NCBI RefSeq assembly: GCF_001942465.1
Contig: NZ_MKJY01000563.1
Location: forward strand, 1 to 42,245
DNA length: 42,245 nucleotides
Direction: 5' to 3'
Source of the DNA: Actinomadura sp. CNU-125
Lineage (GTDB): Bacteria; Actinomycetota; Actinomycetes; Streptosporangiales; Streptosporangiaceae
Positions 1 through 7,517 of the stretch are shown here, in pieces. The translations under genes and the position numbers were made by a program. A model generated the notes under the pieces. That model was not told where the DNA came from. It saw nothing but the letters and a program-made list of their open reading frames with translations, and made no database searches. Within the stretch, counting starts at the first letter, position 1. Each line of letters starts with the position of its first letter.

Positions 1-110
1 CCGTCGGCCCGAGCACGGGACGGCCGTACCAGCAGGTCGACCCCGCCACCGGGCAGCCGTACCCGCAGGTCGACCCGAACACCGGGCAGCCCTACCCGCC
101 CATCGACCCC
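1..110 (+). repeat. 33-nt tandem repeats encoding PYPQVDPNTGQ-like units
   Basis: About three degenerate copies of a 33-base unit (codons for G-Q-P-Y-P-x-[V/I]-D-P-x-T) lie in the ATPase coding frame and probably continue upstream of the window. The unit length keeps the frame, so copy number can vary without breaking the gene. Confidence 0.7.
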
Positions 111-1148
111 AACACGGGCCGGCCGATGCAGGGCTACGTCTACCCGGCCGGCTACCCGCAGCCGCAGCAGCCCCAGCCGCCGCAGGAGGCCGACCCGGCG
201 GGCGCCGACAGCCTCAGCTCCGAGAACCTGCTCGGCGAGCGTCGCATCGCGCCGTCGTCCGGCTGGCGCCGCGCCGTCTACAAGGCCAGCGGCGGCAACA
301 TCCACATGGGCGAGTCCCAGGGCGACGTCCGCCGCAAGGACCTCGTCGCCCGCGCCCGCACCCAGGTCGCGGGCGGGCACCACCGGGTCGCGGTGATGTC
401 GCTGAAGGGCGGCGTCGGCAAGACGACCACGACCACCGGCCTCGGCTCGATGCTGGGCTCGCTGCGCGGCGACACCGTCATCGCGGTCGACGCCAACCCC
501 GACCGCGGCACGCTGTCCGACAAGGTCAGGCTGGAGACCGCCGCGACGGTCCGCGACCTGCTGAACAGCCGCGAGAGCATCCACCGGTACGCGGACGTGC
601 GCGCGTTCACCTCGCAGAACCAGGCCCGGCTGGAGGTCCTCGCCTCCGACCGCGACCCGGCCGTCAGCGAGGCGTTCAGCGCCGACGACTACGCCGCCGC
701 CGCCGCGATCCTGGAGCAGTTCTACTCGATCTGCATCACCGACTGCGGGACCGGGCTGCTGCACTCCGCAATGGCGGGCGTGCTCAGCCTCGCCGACCAG
801 CTCGTCCTGGTCAGCTCCCCGTCGGTGGACGGCGCCCGGTCCGCGAGCGCGACCCTCGACTGGCTGGAGGCGCACGACCACGGGCACCTCGTGCGCAACG
901 GCGTCGTCGTCCTGTCGATGGTCCGCAACCGCACCCGCAGCCAGGTCGACCTCGACAAGCTCCAGGCGCACTTCGAGAGCCGCTGCCGCGCGGTCGTCCG
1001 CATCCCCTACGACGACCACCTGGAGGAGGGCGCCGAGGTCGAGCTGGAGCAGCTCGCGCCGCCGACCCGCGAGGCGTACCTGAACCTCGCGGCCGTCGTC
1101 GGCGACGGTTTCGCCTACCGCCGCCCCGAGAACGACGCCCAGGGCTGA
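1..1148 (+). CDS. EspI-like MinD/ParA ATPase with proline-rich repeat N-terminus (5' partial)
   Basis: The frame is open to the left window edge, so the true start lies upstream. The visible N-terminus carries 11-residue repeats of the form PYPQVDPNTGQ, then a proline/glutamine-rich stretch. The C-terminal 250 residues are a MinD/ParA ATPase: a deviant Walker A motif KGGVGKTTT at about nt 405-430, a VDANPDRGT segment at about nt 486-516, and an ITDCGTG segment in the Walker B position at about nt 735-755. This layout, a repetitive proline-rich head on a MinD-type ATPase, is that of EspI (Rv3876) and its relatives, found at type VII secretion loci, where EspI modulates ESX-1 secretion in response to ATP. 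A link to secretion here is inference, because the upstream neighbours are outside the window. A plain chromosome-partitioning ATPase is the alternative. Confidence 0.85.
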   Translation, partial: VGPSTGRPYQQVDPATGQPYPQVDPNTGQPYPPIDPNTGRPMQGYVYPAGYPQPQQPQPPQEADPAGADSLSSENLLGERRIAPSSGWRRAVYKASGGNIHMGESQGDVRRKDLVARARTQVAGGHHRVAVMSLKGGVGKTTTTTGLGSMLGSLRGDTVIAVDANPDRGTLSDKVRLETAATVRDLLNSRESIHRYADVRAFTSQNQARLEVLASDRDPAVSEAFSADDYAAAAAILEQFYSICITDCGTGLLHSAMAGVLSLADQLVLVSSPSVDGARSASATLDWLEAHDHGHLVRNGVVVLSMVRNRTRSQVDLDKLQAHFESRCRAVVRIPYDDHLEEGAEVELEQLAPPTREAYLNLAAVVGDGFAYRRPENDAQG

Positions 1149-1173
1149 CCGGCCGCGCGTAGAGTCGCGTGCC

Positions 1174-1578
1174 GTGGACGAGAAGGTCATGGACGCCGAC
1201 GGCGTGTACGTCGGGAAGGCCGCGCCCGACGCGGCCGCCGACCGGGGCTGGCTGCTCGGCCATTTCAAGCCCGCGGGCGACCCGCGGCACAGCGACGAGG
1301 TCGAGGTCAAGTGGGGCGTGCACCCGAAGGGGGAGCGCCGCGCGGCGTGGACGGACGGCGAGCGGCGCACCGCGCTGCTCGTGCTGATCGGCGGGCGGTT
1401 CCGGCTGGAGTTCCCCGGACGGGACGTCGTGCTGTGCGAGCGGGGCGACTACGTGGTGTGGGGGCCCGGCGTCGATCACTCGTGGTGCGCCGAGGAGGAG
1501 TCGGTCGTGCTGACCGTCCGGTGGCCGTCGATCCCCGGCTACCGGGTGCCGGACGGGGGCGGCGGTCCGAAGCGGTAA
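1174..1578 (+). CDS. Small cupin-domain protein
   Basis: A 134-residue protein starting at GTG 1174, 25 bases after the ATPase stop. The C-terminal half reads as a single cupin barrel: a strand-rich LLVLIGGRFRLEF segment, then a GDYVVWGPGVDHSW motif that matches the second conserved cupin motif with a metal-binding-type His. The N-terminus is charged and has no signal peptide, so the protein is probably cytosolic. Such proteins are often annotated as signal-peptidase-I-like, but no Ser/Lys peptidase motif is present. The substrate is unknown. Confidence 0.7.
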   Translation: MDEKVMDADGVYVGKAAPDAAADRGWLLGHFKPAGDPRHSDEVEVKWGVHPKGERRAAWTDGERRTALLVLIGGRFRLEFPGRDVVLCERGDYVVWGPGVDHSWCAEEESVVLTVRWPSIPGYRVPDGGGGPKR

Positions 1579-1638
1579 TGCGGTCGAAGCCACCGGCGTG
1601 CGGGCGCTATCGTGGGCACCGGCCTGCAAGGGTCACCG

Positions 1639-1727
1639 GGAGAGTTCGCATAGTGGACTAGTGCAGGCGCCTTGAAAGCGCCCAGGGCTGGGGACAGTCC
1701 TCGTGGGTTCGAATCCCACACTCTCCG
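1639..1727 (+). tRNA. tRNA-Ser (anticodon TGA)
   Basis: A full cloverleaf with a long variable arm. The acceptor GGAGAGT (1639-1645) pairs with ACTCTCC (1720-1726), discriminator G at 1727. The anticodon stem GGCGC/GCGCC encloses loop CTTGAAA, giving anticodon TGA. The T arm GTGGG-TTCGAAT-CCCAC is perfect. CCA is not encoded. The long variable arm is the serine class feature. Confidence 0.97.
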
Positions 1728-1735
1728 CCGAAACG

Positions 1736-1764
1736 GACGGGCGAATTGTCAGTGAACGCCCGTC
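1736..1764 (+). terminator. Hairpin after tRNA-Ser(TGA), possible terminator
   Basis: GACGGGCG at 1736-1743 pairs perfectly with CGCCCGTC at 1757-1764 around a 13-base loop, starting 9 bases after the tRNA. There is no U tract, so it is only a candidate terminator or processing structure. Confidence 0.4.
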
Positions 1765-1787
1765 AGTGATCCGTTACCCTCGTCGGC

Positions 1788-1961
1788 ATGTCGCAGACAC
1801 CGAACGATCCCGCGGGCACGACACACCAGTTCCAGAACTTCGCCGGGCAGGGGCCGCAGCAGCCCGAGAAGGCGCCGGGCATGAACAAGGGCCTCGTCCT
1901 CGGCATCGCCGCGGTCGTGGTCGTCGTCGCGATCATCGCGATCGCGTTCGTCCTGATGTGA
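1788..1961 (+). CDS. Short single-pass membrane protein
   Basis: A 57-residue protein from ATG 1788 to TGA 1959-1961. The first 33 residues are polar and rich in Q, P, N and G. Residues 36-57 are a continuous hydrophobic helix (GLVLGIAAVVVVVAIIAIAF) that ends the protein, so it is a tail-anchored or single-span protein. No strong ribosome binding site precedes the ATG. The function is unknown. Third-position GC and the clear amphiphilic layout support a real gene. Confidence 0.6.
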   Translation: MSQTPNDPAGTTHQFQNFAGQGPQQPEKAPGMNKGLVLGIAAVVVVVAIIAIAFVLM

Positions 1962-1985
1962 TGAGGCGGGCGGACGTCGCGCGGG

Positions 1986-2723
1986 TCAGCGGCCGTTCGA
2001 GCTGAAGTGCTGGTAGTCCTTCGCGCCCGTCCACGTTCCGCCCCAGCCCCAGCCGATCTCCTCGAACGCGGCGACGACGTCGTCCCCGGCGTGGATCACG
2101 CCGGGTTCGTCGAGATCGCGGTCCCCGTACTTGACGCAGTCGGGGTGCGCGATCGAGCCGTCGGCGCTGACGTAGGGGTTCTGGCACGGGTTGATGTCGA
2201 TGGCGAGGCCGTAGGCGTGCTGCGACCACGAGCCCGATCCGGTCGCCTGGCGGCAGTTGAAGGCCGACGTGTTGTTGGCCTCGATCGAGTCGAAGTCGCT
2301 GCCGTCGTACTTGTCGACCGGTTCCATGCGCGCGATCGGGTAGCGCATCTCGTACAGCTTCTCGAACACCGGGACGAGTTCTTCGGCGGCGCTCTCGTTG
2401 ACCACGAGCCGGCCGCCGGTGTGCGGGCGGTCGTCGAACCCCCAGTACGTCATCTCGATCATGCGGAGGTCGCCCGGCGACACCGGGCAGCCTTCGCGCC
2501 ACGAGGACGGCAGATCCTTGGCGGTCACCTTCTTGATCTTCGAGCCGAACTTCGTGTCGGTGGGCGCCGCCGACGGGGACTCCGCCGATCCGGTCGCGGT
2601 CGGCGGGGTCGCCGGGGCGGTGCCCTCGGAGTCTCCGTCGCCGCCGCCGCACGCGGCCGCGACCCCCATCATGAGCAGCGCGGCGGTGGTCGCCACGCCC
2701 TTCGCAAGCCTGCTACCTGGCAT
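1986..2723 (-). CDS. D-Ala-D-Ala carboxypeptidase-family (M15) lipoprotein
   Basis: I place the start at ATG 2723 because it begins a lipoprotein signal: MPGSRLAKG, a hydrophobic helix, then the lipobox AAAC. A longer reading from GTG 2744 would add seven residues ahead of the signal. The mature part begins with an acidic, serine/threonine-rich linker. The catalytic domain has the M15 zinc motif SQHAYGLAIDINP (His and Asp ligands) and a C-terminal DYQHFS with the last zinc His. M15 enzymes of the VanY type trim D-Ala from peptidoglycan stem peptides. The protein is probably anchored on the outer face of the membrane and acts in cell-wall remodelling. Confidence 0.85.
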   Translation of the reverse strand: MPGSRLAKGVATTAALLMMGVAAACGGGDGDSEGTAPATPPTATGSAESPSAAPTDTKFGSKIKKVTAKDLPSSWREGCPVSPGDLRMIEMTYWGFDDRPHTGGRLVVNESAAEELVPVFEKLYEMRYPIARMEPVDKYDGSDFDSIEANNTSAFNCRQATGSGSWSQHAYGLAIDINPCQNPYVSADGSIAHPDCVKYGDRDLDEPGVIHAGDDVVAAFEEIGWGWGGTWTGAKDYQHFSSNGR

Positions 2724-2881
2724 GACTCCACAATGACATGACACGTGCCCTGCGCGTCACCCCGGGATTCGCTACCGTTCCGGTGAGCGCGCCCGCCCGG
2801 CGAAGGGGCCGGGGCAGGACGGGCGGCGCGCCTTTCCAGGGCCGGGCGGGGCACCCGGCGACCTCGGGCCAGGGAGCCGGT

Positions 2882-3304
2882 ATGGCGGATCCGGACGAGC
2901 GGGAGCGCGACGACGCGTCGCTCGAAGACGACATCTTCGCGGTGGCGCAGCAGGTGGAGGTCGAGCGGGCGCCGGGCCCGCGGATCAGGACGGACCGGGC
3001 GGAGGCGTTCGTCGAGCGCGCCCGCGCGTTCGTCGGACGGGACGTGTCCGCGCTCGCCGCCGGGTGCGGCGCGTTCGTCTTCGTCGATCTCGTGATGATG
3101 TACGCGCCGCTGATGGCGTCGGACCGGCCGAGCGTCCTGCCGCAGTTCGTGGCGCTGCTGGTGCTGGCGTTCGGGCTGGGCGGGCTGCTGGTGTGGCGGG
3201 TCGGCGGACGGTGGCGGACGTTCGGCTACGGGATGATGATCGGCTGGGTGTCGCTCAGCCTGCTGTCGGTCGGCCTTCTCACCGGACTCACCGCGCCGCT
3301 GTGA
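2882..3304 (+). CDS. Three-span membrane protein with acidic N-terminus
   Basis: 140 residues from ATG 2882, preceded by AGGGAG at good spacing. An in-frame start at 2738 exists, but its extra 48 residues look like non-coding composition. Residues 1-50 are charged (many D, E and R). Three hydrophobic helices follow: one around GCGAFVFVDLVMMYAPL, one around FVALLVLAFGLGGLLVW and one around GMMIGWVSLSLLSVGLL. No family is recognised. It ends one base before the MarR gene on the other strand, tail to tail. Confidence 0.7.
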   Translation: MADPDERERDDASLEDDIFAVAQQVEVERAPGPRIRTDRAEAFVERARAFVGRDVSALAAGCGAFVFVDLVMMYAPLMASDRPSVLPQFVALLVLAFGLGGLLVWRVGGRWRTFGYGMMIGWVSLSLLSVGLLTGLTAPL

Positions 3305-3305
3305 C

Positions 3306-3776
3306 CTACGGGAGCCCGGGGCCGGTCTCCAGCCGCTTGAGGACGGCGCCGAAGGCGCGCCCGACGGCTTCGAGGTCTTCGGGTTCGATGACGTCGACGA
3401 AGAAGTCGCGGACGGTCTCGACGTGGTCGCGCGCGGCGCGTTCGAGCGCGGCGATGCCCGCGTCGGTGAGGTTGGCGAAGACGCCCCGCTTGTCGTTCGG
3501 GCAGTTGTCGCGTTCGACGAGGCCCTTGGACTCCAGCCGGGCGCAGGTGTGGGAGAGGCGGCTGCGCGACTGGCTGGCGTTCTCGGCGAGTTCGGCCATC
3601 CGGAGCCGCCGTTCGGGCGCCTCGGAGAGCCGGACGAGGATCTCGTACTCCGACACCGACAGGCCGTGCCTGTTCTTGAGGTCGCGGTCCATGATCTCGC
3701 TCAGCCGGACGCTGCCGTCCACGTAGGCACGCCAGTCACGTTGCTGTGCGGCGTCGAGCCAGCGCGGTTCGCTCAT
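3306..3776 (-). CDS. MarR family transcriptional regulator
   Basis: 156 residues, start ATG 3776. The central winged helix-turn-helix is clear: the recognition region reads RMAELAENASQSRSRLSHTCARLE, followed by the wing LVERDNCPNDKRGVFANLTDAG, a typical MarR DR-type wing. Long helices at both ends would form the dimer interface. It is transcribed away from the pirin gene. The shared 200-base region holds two palindromes (3797-3810 and 3905-3924) suited to a MarR dimer, so autoregulation and control of pirin are likely. The -10-like TATACT lies at 3788-3783 on this strand. Confidence 0.9.
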   Translation of the reverse strand: MSEPRWLDAAQQRDWRAYVDGSVRLSEIMDRDLKNRHGLSVSEYEILVRLSEAPERRLRMAELAENASQSRSRLSHTCARLESKGLVERDNCPNDKRGVFANLTDAGIAALERAARDHVETVRDFFVDVIEPEDLEAVGRAFGAVLKRLETGPGLP

Positions 3777-3796
3777 GGCACCAGTATAGAACACAG

Positions 3797-3810
3797 ATTG
3801 AACGTTCAAT
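3797..3810. promoter_or_regulatory. Palindromic operator candidate near marR start
   Basis: ATTGAACGTTCAAT is a perfect 14-base palindrome 21 bases upstream of the MarR start codon, next to the -10-like TATACT. It shares TTGA/TCAA half-sites with the second site at 3905-3924, as expected for two boxes of one MarR dimer. Confidence 0.6.
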
Positions 3811-3904
3811 TAAACGGCGGAGAACGGAATCCGAGGGCGGAACCCGGCACTCCCGGCTCGGCGCCCCCGCTCCGGCCCCAACGAGACGGTACCCCGAACC
3901 GGAA

Positions 3905-3924
3905 ATAGTTGAAGCATCAACTAT
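3905..3924. promoter_or_regulatory. Palindromic operator candidate upstream of pirin
   Basis: ATAGTTGAAGCATCAACTAT has perfect 8-base arms around AGCA. The spacing and TTGA-N4-TCAA core are typical of MarR sites. It lies 57 bases before the pirin start and overlaps the probable pirin promoter region. Confidence 0.65.
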
Positions 3925-3980
3925 GTTGTGCGGGAAACAGCGCCCGGCGGCCGACCGGGCGCCCACCGAGGGGAGACACC

Positions 3981-4990
3981 ATGCCCGCCGTGACCGCCGA
4001 CCCGCTGACCCTGCCGCGCCTTCCCCTGCTGCCCGAGGACGACACCGACTGGCGCCGCGTCGCCAAGGTCGTCACCGCGAAGAAGCACCTGGAGGGCGAG
4101 GGGTTCCAGGTCAGGCGTCCGTTCCCCGGCATCGACCTGTCGCTCGCCGACCCGTTCCTGCTGCTCGACCACATGGGCGCCGTCGAGTACGGCCCCGGTG
4201 AGGCCAAGGGCACCCCGTGGCATCCGCACCGCGGTTTCGAGACCGTCACCTACATCATCGACGGCGCCTTCCAGCACCGGGACACCACGGGCGGCGGCGG
4301 TCTCATCACCGACGGCGCCACCCAGTGGATGACCGCCGCGTCCGGTATCCAGCACATCGAGCAGCCGCCGCCGGAGCTCGTGACCGGCGGCGGCCTGTTC
4401 CACGGCGTCCAGCTCTGGGTGAACCTGCCCCGGGCGCAGAAGTGGGTCGAACCCCGCTACCAGGACATCGAGGCGCGCGACGTCAAGCTCCTCGCGGCGG
4501 ACGACGGGTCGTCGCTCGTCCGCGTCATCGCCGGGTCCCTCGCGGGGCACGACGGGCCGGGCGTCACCTACACGCCGATCAACTACCTGCACGCGACCGT
4601 CGCGCCGGGCGCCCGGCTGACGCTGCCGTGGCCGCGCGACTTCAACGCGATGGTGTACGTGCTGTCCGGGCGCGGGACGGTCGGCCGCGAGGAGGTCGCG
4701 CTGGACGAGGGGCGGCTCGCGGTGTTCGGCGGCTCGCACCGCAAGGGGACGGGCGACGGCCTGGTCCTGCGGGCGGCCGACGCGCAGCCGCAGGCGAGCG
4801 CGCACGGCTGGGAGGTCCTCGTGCTGGGCGCCTGCCGATCCGCGAGCCGGTCGCGCGGTACGGGCCGTTCGTGATGAACACGCGGGACGAGATCGTGCAG
4901 GCGTTCGAGGACTTCCAGGCCGGACGCATGGGGACGATCCCGGCCGAAAAGATCCCCCACCGCTCGGAGGCCGACGAAACCGTGGTGTGA
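3981..4990 (+). CDS. Pirin family protein, interrupted by a one-base deletion near 4830
   Basis: The start is ATG 3981, behind GGGGAG. The N-terminal cupin has the pirin iron-site motif HPHRGFETVTYI, then ATQWMTAASGIQHIE. The first frame ends at 4874 with an aberrant tail. The normal pirin C-terminus (PIREPVARYGPFVMNT, then EIVQAFEDFQAGRMG) continues in another frame to the TGA at 4988-4990. Restoring one G in GGCGCCTG at about 4827-4832 rejoins both parts. Bacterial pirins are iron-dependent cupins; some are quercetinases or redox and stress cofactors. The divergent MarR gene with two palindromes suggests induction by small phenolic or oxidative signals. The break is probably a sequence error. 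Confidence 0.85.
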
Positions 4991-5016
4991 ATCCGCCGCC
5001 GAACTCGCGGGTTCGT

Positions 5017-5045
5017 GTGACGCGGGCGAGTGCGTGCGCTACTGT
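5017..5045 (+). promoter_or_regulatory. Candidate promoter of the SOS-box ATPase
   Basis: GTGACG (5017-5022), a 17-base spacer and TACTGT (5040-5045) resemble an actinobacterial -35/-10 pair. A start of transcription near 5052 would put the LexA box at 5057-5072 just downstream, where bound LexA would block transcription. Confidence 0.45.
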
Positions 5046-5056
5046 GTTCGAACGAG

Positions 5057-5072
5057 TCGAACAGAGGTTCGA
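5057..5072. promoter_or_regulatory. LexA (SOS) box
   Basis: TCGAACAGAGGTTCGA matches the actinobacterial/Gram-positive LexA operator TCGAAC-N4-GTTCGA at every conserved position. It lies 45 bases upstream of ATG 5117, just after a candidate promoter. A match this exact in an intergenic region at this position is unlikely by chance, though binding is unproven. Confidence 0.8.
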
Positions 5073-5116
5073 CGAGTTCGATCCAGCCCGCGAACGCGCT
5101 CGCCCGGGGAGGCGAC

Positions 5117-6430
5117 ATGGCGACGACGGCGATCCGCGACGGGACGGCGTGCCACCGGCGGCAGCGACCCGCGACACGCCGCAGCGGTTTCTACGGAAAT
5201 CTACGGCCGCAGCTATACCGCCTCATAGAGTCCGAGAGCGTGGACCCCGTGCGCAATCCCTACGCCCCCGGCGCCGGGCAGCGTCCCCCCGAGCTGGCCG
5301 GCCGCGACCGCGAGTTGAGGCAGTTCGAGGTGGTGCTCGAACGGGTGGCCCGCGGCCGCCCCGAACGCAGCATGATCGTTACCGGGCTGCGCGGCGTCGG
5401 CAAGACCGTGCTGCTCAACGCGTTCCGCTCGATGGCGATCCAGCGGCTGTGGGGCACCGGCAAGATCGAGGCGCGGCCCGACCAGTCGATCCGCCGCCCG
5501 GTCGCGTCGGCGCTGCACCGGGCCGTCCGGGAGCTGGCGCCCCGGCACCGCGCCCCCGACCGCATCGAGGACTTCCTCGGCGTGCTCAAGGCGTTCGCGC
5601 AGGCCGGAGCCGAGCCGGACGACAAGAAGGCGCGGGTGCACCGCTGGCAGCCCGGCATCGACGTGCCCGCCGCGCGCGGCCGCGCCGACTCCGGCGACCT
5701 GGAGATCGACCTCACCGAGCTGTTCGTGGACGCCGCGTCCGTCGCGACCGACGTCGGCGCGGGCATCGCGCTGTTCGTCGACGAGATGCAGGACGTCCCG
5801 CCCGACGACGTGTCCGCGCTGTGCGCGGCGTGCCACGAGCTGTCCCAGGTCGGCGGCCCGCTGATCGTGGTCGGCGCCGGGCTGCCGCACCTGCCGGCCG
5901 TCCTGTCGGCGAGCAAGTCCTACAGCGAGCGCCTGTTCCGGTACGCCCGCATCGACCGGCTCGACCGCGAGTCCGCCGACCACGCCCTCCTCGCGCCCGC
6001 CGAACGGGAGGAGGTCACCTTCACCCCCGACGCCCTGGACGCGCTGTACGGCGCGGCCGACGGCTACCCGTACTTCGTGCAGGCGTACGCGAAGGTCGTG
6101 TGGGACGTCGCGCCCGGCACCCCGATCACCGCCGACGACATCAAGGTCGCCGCGCCGGAGGCCGAGAGCGAACTCGCGGTCGGCTTCTTCGGCAGCCGCT
6201 ACGAGCGGGCCACGCCCGCCGAACGCGACTACATGCGCGCGATGGCGATGCTCGGCGACGACCCCGTCCCGACCGCCGAAGTCGCGCAGGAGCTCGGCCG
6301 CAAGCCGTCCAGCCTGTCGCCCGCCCGCGACGGTCTCATCAAGAAGGGCCTGATCTACAGCGCGGAGCGCGGCATGATCGCGTTCACGGTGCCGCACTTC
6401 GGCAAGTTCCTCCGCTCGCAACCCGGCTGA
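5117..6430 (+). CDS. ORC/Cdc6-like AAA ATPase with C-terminal winged helix, probably SOS-controlled
   Basis: Start ATG 5117 is chosen for its strong GGGGAGG ribosome site and the LexA box upstream; GTG 5240 is the alternative and would remove an arginine-rich 41-residue leader. From 5117 the protein has 437 residues. Walker A GLRGVGKT is at about 90-97 and Walker B LFVDEMQD at about 219-226. A sensor-like region (IVVGAGLPHLP) follows. The C-terminal 60 residues look like a winged helix (TAEVAQELGRKPSSLSPARDGL, then LIKKGLI). The overall form is that of the archaeal-type ATPase_2/ORC1 family common as orphan genes in actinobacteria, whose role is not established. Inverted-repeat tracts rich in CTAG and CTATAG flank it. 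Confidence 0.85.
   Translation: MATTAIRDGTACHRRQRPATRRSGFYGNLRPQLYRLIESESVDPVRNPYAPGAGQRPPELAGRDRELRQFEVVLERVARGRPERSMIVTGLRGVGKTVLLNAFRSMAIQRLWGTGKIEARPDQSIRRPVASALHRAVRELAPRHRAPDRIEDFLGVLKAFAQAGAEPDDKKARVHRWQPGIDVPAARGRADSGDLEIDLTELFVDAASVATDVGAGIALFVDEMQDVPPDDVSALCAACHELSQVGGPLIVVGAGLPHLPAVLSASKSYSERLFRYARIDRLDRESADHALLAPAEREEVTFTPDALDALYGAADGYPYFVQAYAKVVWDVAPGTPITADDIKVAAPEAESELAVGFFGSRYERATPAERDYMRAMAMLGDDPVPTAEVAQELGRKPSSLSPARDGLIKKGLIYSAERGMIAFTVPHFGKFLRSQPG
5185..5240. repeat. Short CTAC/CTATA/CATAG repeat cluster at the ATPase 5' end
   Basis: Within the leader codons there is a doubled TCTACGG, then CTATACC and CATAGAG. These resemble the elements packed downstream at 6455-6690. They may be part of the same set of sites, or the ATPase may begin only after them at GTG 5240. 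Confidence 0.35.
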
Positions 6431-6454
6431 CCTGCTGTTTCGCCGTCCTCGATG

Positions 6455-6690
6455 GTTGTCTAGGGCTTTCTAGGTTCCGGCTCATAGCCCGCTATAGGGC
6501 CGGATCGAAACCCTGACTCGCGAAAAATATTCGCTTCTCTAGCGAAAACCCTAGAGAGCTCTAGATTGCTGTGGTCACCGTTCTATAGCCGTACCTAGCA
6601 TCAGTCCTATAAAGAGCTATAGAAGGCGATGCCCATCGCGATGGTTTTCTAGCCGTATATAGGGCTGCCCCAAGATGGGGCTAGAGAGCC
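6455..6690. repeat. Dense CTAG / CTATAG inverted-repeat tract
   Basis: This intergenic tract has eight CTAG tetramers (starting at 6460, 6470, 6539, 6551, 6561, 6595, 6649 and 6681) and three CTATAG hexamers (6492, 6583, 6617), plus CTATAA at 6607. Many are paired: CTAG-N6-CTAG at 6460-6473 and 6551-6564, CTATAA-AGAG-CTATAG at 6607-6622, and ATAG-CCCG-CTAT around 6484-6495. Small hairpins are also present (GCGAA/TTCGC near 6520-6535; GCCCC/GGGGC near 6667-6681). The tract is much richer in A+T than the flanking genes. It contains no convincing gene. Confidence 0.7.
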
Positions 6691-7517
6691 GCAGAGAGCC
6701 GTGGTTCGGCCTGCACGCGGACGGGCTGCCGATCCACGCGCGCGCGCTCCGCGGTCGACACCGCGAAGACGAGCCGCACGTCCCGTCCGTCCAGGCGGGC
6801 GGGGAACGCCAGGAACCGCCAGCAGCCCTCGCGCCAGACGTCCAGCGGGACGGCGCTCGTCACCGCGTTCTCGTACGCGGCCCACTCGGCGCTCGCGTGC
6901 AGCGTCGCGTACGTCTCGGCGAGCGGGCTGCGCCGCCGCTCGCACGGCGTCACCGGGCGCGCCCCCGGCAGGCGCCGCCGTCCGAACACCGCCGTCACCT
7001 CGGGCGACAGCGCCGCGAACAGCAGCAACTCCACCGCGAACACCGCGCCGAGCGTCACGTGCCCGTCGCGCAGGGCGTCCAGGCCGGTGTGCGGCGCGCC
7101 CAGCGCCGTGACCGCGACGGCCGTGAGCAGCACCGCCCGCGCCACGCTGCGCCGCCCGACCCGCCTGCCGCTGAGGCCGCCGAAGCACCCGCACCCGGCG
7201 TCCGGCCGCCGCACCCGCAGCTCGCCGACCACCCAGGTCGCCGCCGCGAACGCCACCGTCGTCGCCAGCCGCACCGACAGGTGCGACGACACCAGCAGCC
7301 CCAGCCCGAGGACGCCCTCGCCCGCGCCGAGGCACACGGTCATCCGGCGGCTGCGCCGCAGCGCCGTCAACCGCGCGAGACCCGCCGGGACCGGCACCCC
7401 GTGCACATGGTCGGGCGCCTGCGGCACCGGTTCGCGGAACGCCAGCTTCGCCGCGCACGCCGCCAGCAGCACCGCCGCCAGCAGCAGGACCTGCGCGTTC
7501 TGCGCCGTCGTCACCAT
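6681..7517 (-). CDS. MauE/DoxX-family redox-associated membrane protein
   Basis: 278 residues, start ATG 7517 with GGGAGG eight bases upstream. About five hydrophobic helices are visible, beginning with QVLLLAAVLLAACAAKLAF and including GAGEGVLGLGLLVSS and LATTVAFAAATWVVGEL. After the third helix comes the cysteine motif AGCGCFGGLSG, characteristic of MauE-like proteins that pass electrons or form disulfides across the membrane. A cytosolic-looking arginine-rich tail of about 90 residues follows. The start overlaps the end of the upstream cysteine-rich gene by seven bases, so the two are co-translated. Its TAG stop lies inside the last CTAG of the neighbouring repeat tract. Confidence 0.8.
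   Translation of the reverse strand: MVTTAQNAQVLLLAAVLLAACAAKLAFREPVPQAPDHVHGVPVPAGLARLTALRRSRRMTVCLGAGEGVLGLGLLVSSHLSVRLATTVAFAAATWVVGELRVRRPDAGCGCFGGLSGRRVGRRSVARAVLLTAVAVTALGAPHTGLDALRDGHVTLGAVFAVELLLFAALSPEVTAVFGRRRLPGARPVTPCERRRSPLAETYATLHASAEWAAYENAVTSAVPLDVWREGCWRFLAFPARLDGRDVRLVFAVSTAERARVDRQPVRVQAEPRLSAAL

Noticed and set aside
1746..1768. TTGTCAGTG resembling a PafBC-dependent DNA-damage promoter before the small membrane protein
   Set aside because: The expected TANNNT is absent at the right spacing (TCAGTG instead), and the sequence is part of the hairpin loop after tRNA-Ser.
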